From assembly GCA_023228705.1 (NCBI GenBank), contig JALOAS010000125.1:1-7457 (forward strand): DNA of 7,457 nucleotides, in the 5' to 3' direction. The position numbers and the translations under genes were made by a program. Under the pieces are notes generated by a model, which did not search any database, was not told the DNA's origin, and worked only from the letters and a program-made list of their open reading frames with translations. Shown piece by piece: positions 5,518 to 7,457 of the stretch (position 1 is its first letter; every line of letters begins with the position of its first letter). This DNA comes from Ottowia sp. GTDB taxonomy: Bacteria; Pseudomonadota; Gammaproteobacteria; Burkholderiales; Burkholderiaceae_C.

Positions 5518-6312
5518 GCTGCCCCAGGCCCAGATCAGCAGGCCGGCCACGATCATGGGAACGGACAGCCACTGCCCCATGGACAGCCCGAGCGCAAGCA
5601 GGCCCAGATGCGCATCGGGCTCGCGGAAGAACTCAACGACAAAGCGAAGCACGCCGTAGCCCAGCAGGAATGCGCCGCTGACCTGGCCCGTCCTGCGCGG
5701 CCCCCGCGCGTACAGCCAGAGCAGGACAAACAGCAAGACCCCCTCCAGCAGCACCTCATAGAGTTCGGAGGGATGCCGCGGCACCAGCGAGCCGCTTTGC
5801 GGAAACACCATGGCCCAGGGCAGGTCTGGCGACGCCACGCGGCCCCACAGCTCGCCGTTGATGAAATTGCCGATGCGGCCAAACGCCAGCCCCAGCGGCA
5901 CGCAGGGCGCCACCAGGTCCATGACCTGGAACCAGGGCCGCTGGCGCCGGTGCGACCAGAGCGCCATCGCGATCAGGACGCCCAGCAACCCCCCGTGAAA
6001 GCTCATCCCGCCCTCCCACACGGCAAGGATCTGCAGCGGGTGCGCCAGGTAGTACGCCGGCTTGTAGAACAGGCAATACCCCAGGCGACCACCGACGATG
6101 ACGCCCAGCACCCCCCAGAACAGCATGTCCTCAACGTCCCGGGACGACCAGGGTGCCGGCGCCTGGACGCCGGCAAACTGCGGGTGCTTCAGGCGACGGC
6201 GGGCCAGCACGTAGAAAAGCGCGAACGCGGCCAGGTACGAAATGCCGTACCAGTGTATGGACAGCGGGCCGACCTGCAGCGCCACCGGATCAAATTGCGG
6301 ATGAACAAGCAT
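5503..6312 (-). CDS. lgt: Prolipoprotein diacylglyceryl transferase
   Basis: Lgt moves a diacylglyceryl group from phosphatidylglycerol to the lipobox cysteine of prolipoproteins, the first step of lipoprotein maturation in the inner membrane. The 269-residue product has several hydrophobic membrane segments. It carries HWYG near the N-terminus (20-23), the HGG motif (106-108, the family's essential His at H106), the signature GRIGNFINGELWGR (145-158), RHPSELYE (179-186) and the late EFFREPD motif (227-233). Length is close to E. coli Lgt (291). I chose the ATG at 6312 (MLVHPQFDPVAL), which fits usual Lgt N-termini; a second in-frame ATG lies 11 codons upstream at 6345. The ribosome-binding site is weak (AGCAGG about 12 bases upstream). 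It is divergent from ilvD and ends in an intrinsic terminator. Confidence 0.96.
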   Translation of the reverse strand: MLVHPQFDPVALQVGPLSIHWYGISYLAAFALFYVLARRRLKHPQFAGVQAPAPWSSRDVEDMLFWGVLGVIVGGRLGYCLFYKPAYYLAHPLQILAVWEGGMSFHGGLLGVLIAMALWSHRRQRPWFQVMDLVAPCVPLGLAFGRIGNFINGELWGRVASPDLPWAMVFPQSGSLVPRHPSELYEVLLEGVLLFVLLWLYARGPRRTGQVSGAFLLGYGVLRFVVEFFREPDAHLGLLALGLSMGQWLSVPMIVAGLLIWAWGSRQPR

Positions 6313-6392
6313 GTGCGGATTTTGCCTGCTCGCGCGACACCGCATCGCATCCGCCGCCTGGTGGCCATGCGCTGCGTCCGGATCGCTGTGAC

Positions 6393-6407
6393 CCTTTTGC
6401 CAAAAGG
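6393..6407. promoter_or_regulatory. Perfect palindrome upstream of ilvD (operator candidate)
   Basis: CCTTTTG-C-CAAAAGG is a perfect inverted repeat with 7-bp arms and one central base, in the 200-base gap between divergent lgt and ilvD. It contains TTGCCA on the plus strand (6397-6402) and TTGGCA on the minus strand, each matching the -35 consensus TTGACA at five of six positions. A regulator bound here could affect transcription both ways. The regulator is unknown. Confidence 0.5.
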
Positions 6408-6428
6408 CGGCCGCGCTTGGCGCATACT
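6397..6428 (+). promoter_or_regulatory. Weak ilvD promoter candidate
   Basis: TTGCCA (6397-6402) is a good -35 match, and CATACT (6423-6428) is a moderate -10 match. The 20-base spacer is longer than the preferred 17, so the call is tentative. Transcription would start near 6435, leaving a leader of about 78 bases that includes both 26-bp repeats. Confidence 0.35.
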
Positions 6429-6438
6429 TGGGGGCCCT

Positions 6439-6490
6439 GGACGCGCCGTCCAGTTCCCGATTCCGGACGCGCCGTCCAGCTCCCGATTTC
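6439..6490 (+). repeat. Two tandem 26-bp repeats upstream of ilvD
   Basis: Units 6439-6464 and 6465-6490 are directly adjacent and match at 24 of 26 positions. Each begins GGACGCGCCGTCCAG and continues TCCCGATT after one variable base. Each contains the dyad GGACG-CGC-CGTCC. In the first unit the flanks extend it to 7-bp arms (CTGGACG/CGTCCAG, 6437-6453). They end 22 bases before the ilvD ATG. They could be paired operator half-sites, tandem RNA hairpins in the leader, or a copy of a dispersed intergenic repeat. Confidence 0.8.
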
Positions 6491-6512
6491 CAACCCTGCC
6501 AAGCAAGACATC

Positions 6513-7457
6513 ATGAGCACACCGAAAAAAGTCATCCCCATCCTGCCCATCAACCGGCGCAGCGCGCACATCACCGAAGGCAAGGCGCGCGCGTCCAACC
6601 GCTCCATGTTCTACGGCATGGGCTACAAGGAAGACGACTTCAAGAAGCCCATGGTCGGCGTGGCCAACGGGCACAGCACCATCACGCCGTGCAATTCCGG
6701 GCTGCAGCGCCTGGCCGATGCCGCCATAGAGGGCATACACGAGGCCGGCGGCAACGCGCAGATGTTTGGCGTGCCGACGATCTCCGACGGCATGGCCATG
6801 GGCACCGAGGGCATGAAGTATTCGCTGATCAGCCGCGAGGTCATCAGCGACTGCGTGGAGACCTGCGTCATGGGCCAGTGGATGGACGGCGTCGTCGTCA
6901 TCGGCGGCTGCGACAAGAACATGCCCGGCGGCATGATGGGCATGCTGCGCGCCAACGTGCCGGCCATCTACGTTTACGGCGGCACCATCCTGCCGGGCAA
7001 GTGGCACGGCGAGGACCTCAACATCGTCAGCGTGTTCGAGGCCGTGGGCGCCAACGCCGCGCACAAGATCAGCGACCAGGAACTCAGGGATATAGAGCAG
7101 CACGCAATCCCCGGCTCTGGATCCTGCGGCGGCATGTACACGGCCAACACCATGAGCAGCGCGTTTGAAGCCATGGGCATGAGCCTGCCGTATTCGTCGA
7201 CCATGGCCAACCCCTACGACGAGAAGCAAAATTCCGCCAGGGAATCGGCCAAGGTGCTGGTCGAGGCGATCAAGCGCGACCTCAAGCCGCGCGACATCGT
7301 CACCAAGGAGGCCATAGAAAACGCGGTGGCGGTCATCATGGCCGTGGGCGGCTCGACCAACGCCGTGCTGCACTTCCTGGCCATCGCGCATGCTGCCGGA
7401 GTCGACTGGACCATTGACGACTTCGAGCGCATGCGCAAGAAGGTCCCGGTTCTCTGC
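6513..7457 (+). CDS. ilvD: Dihydroxy-acid dehydratase, 5' part (cut by window end)
   Basis: IlvD dehydrates 2,3-dihydroxy-isovalerate and 2,3-dihydroxy-3-methylvalerate to the 2-oxo acids, the third common step of valine and isoleucine synthesis. The 315 codons present are open to the window edge; the family is about 560-620 residues, so the C-terminal part is missing. Three conserved iron-sulfur cysteines are visible: C60 in TPCNSGL, C133 in GGCDKNMPGG and C205 in GSGSCGGMYTANTM. SDGMAMGTEGM (91-101) and the adjoining K134 belong to the active-site region in this family. The start MSTPKKVIPILPINRRSAHITEGKARASNRSM is cited only for its first residues: ATG at 6513 fits family N-termini, although the ribosome-binding site is poor (AAGCAAG). 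Related edd/sugar-acid dehydratases are possible, but the motifs fit IlvD best. Divergent from lgt. Confidence 0.94.
   Translation, partial: MSTPKKVIPILPINRRSAHITEGKARASNRSMFYGMGYKEDDFKKPMVGVANGHSTITPCNSGLQRLADAAIEGIHEAGGNAQMFGVPTISDGMAMGTEGMKYSLISREVISDCVETCVMGQWMDGVVVIGGCDKNMPGGMMGMLRANVPAIYVYGGTILPGKWHGEDLNIVSVFEAVGANAAHKISDQELRDIEQHAIPGSGSCGGMYTANTMSSAFEAMGMSLPYSSTMANPYDEKQNSARESAKVLVEAIKRDLKPRDIVTKEAIENAVAVIMAVGGSTNAVLHFLAIAHAAGVDWTIDDFERMRKKVPVLC

Noticed and set aside
6189..7391. 400-codon minus-strand frame spanning the lgt start and antisense to ilvD
   Set aside because: It overlaps two secure genes and reads as the His/Ala/Val-rich shadow of ilvD.

Overview
The window is GC-rich, densely packed chromosomal DNA. 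Its dnaX-ybaB-recR cluster, adjacent lgt and ilvD, and protein sequences suggest a betaproteobacterium, probably order Burkholderiales and perhaps a Comamonadaceae relative. That placement is from memory of protein families and gene order, not from a search. I see no phage genes, transposase, CRISPR array or tRNA. Most of the window is housekeeping sequence; the unusual signals lie inside and between the genes.

Layout, left to right. At 179-1198 (+) is a galactose-1-phosphate uridylyltransferase-like protein of the HIT superfamily with an altered active-site triad. It converges on a leftward replication and repair cluster: recR (1239-1835), ybaB/ebfC (1903-2238) and dnaX (2266-4092), all on the minus strand in transcription order dnaX-ybaB-recR. 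Divergent from dnaX is the 4.5S SRP RNA gene ffs (about 4181-4277, +), recognised from its GGAA-capped domain and 10-bp terminal helix. A spacer with no convincing gene follows (4278-4560). Next come two minus-strand membrane-protein genes, a LapA/DUF1049-like protein with an internal tandem repeat (4561-5337) and lgt, prolipoprotein diacylglyceryl transferase (5503-6312). A clear intrinsic terminator, whose loop holds the lgt stop codon, lies between them. Divergent from lgt is the 5' part of ilvD (6513 to the window edge, +). Its upstream region holds a perfect 15-bp palindrome and two tandem 26-bp repeats.

DnaX is the clamp-loader ATPase, and RecR works in RecFOR gap repair. YbaB is the small nucleoid-associated protein usually encoded between them. 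Ffs RNA with Ffh targets membrane proteins. Lgt starts lipoprotein maturation. IlvD serves branched-chain amino-acid synthesis.

The strongest regulatory candidate is a run of nine A residues inside dnaX (mRNA sense). It begins at codon 378, just after the clamp-loader ATPase and collar region. It contains an in-frame A_AAA_AAA slippery heptamer, and both alternative frames meet a stop within ten codons. This predicts a short gamma-type DnaX of about 381-389 residues beside the 608-residue tau form, made by ribosomal frameshifting or transcriptional slippage.
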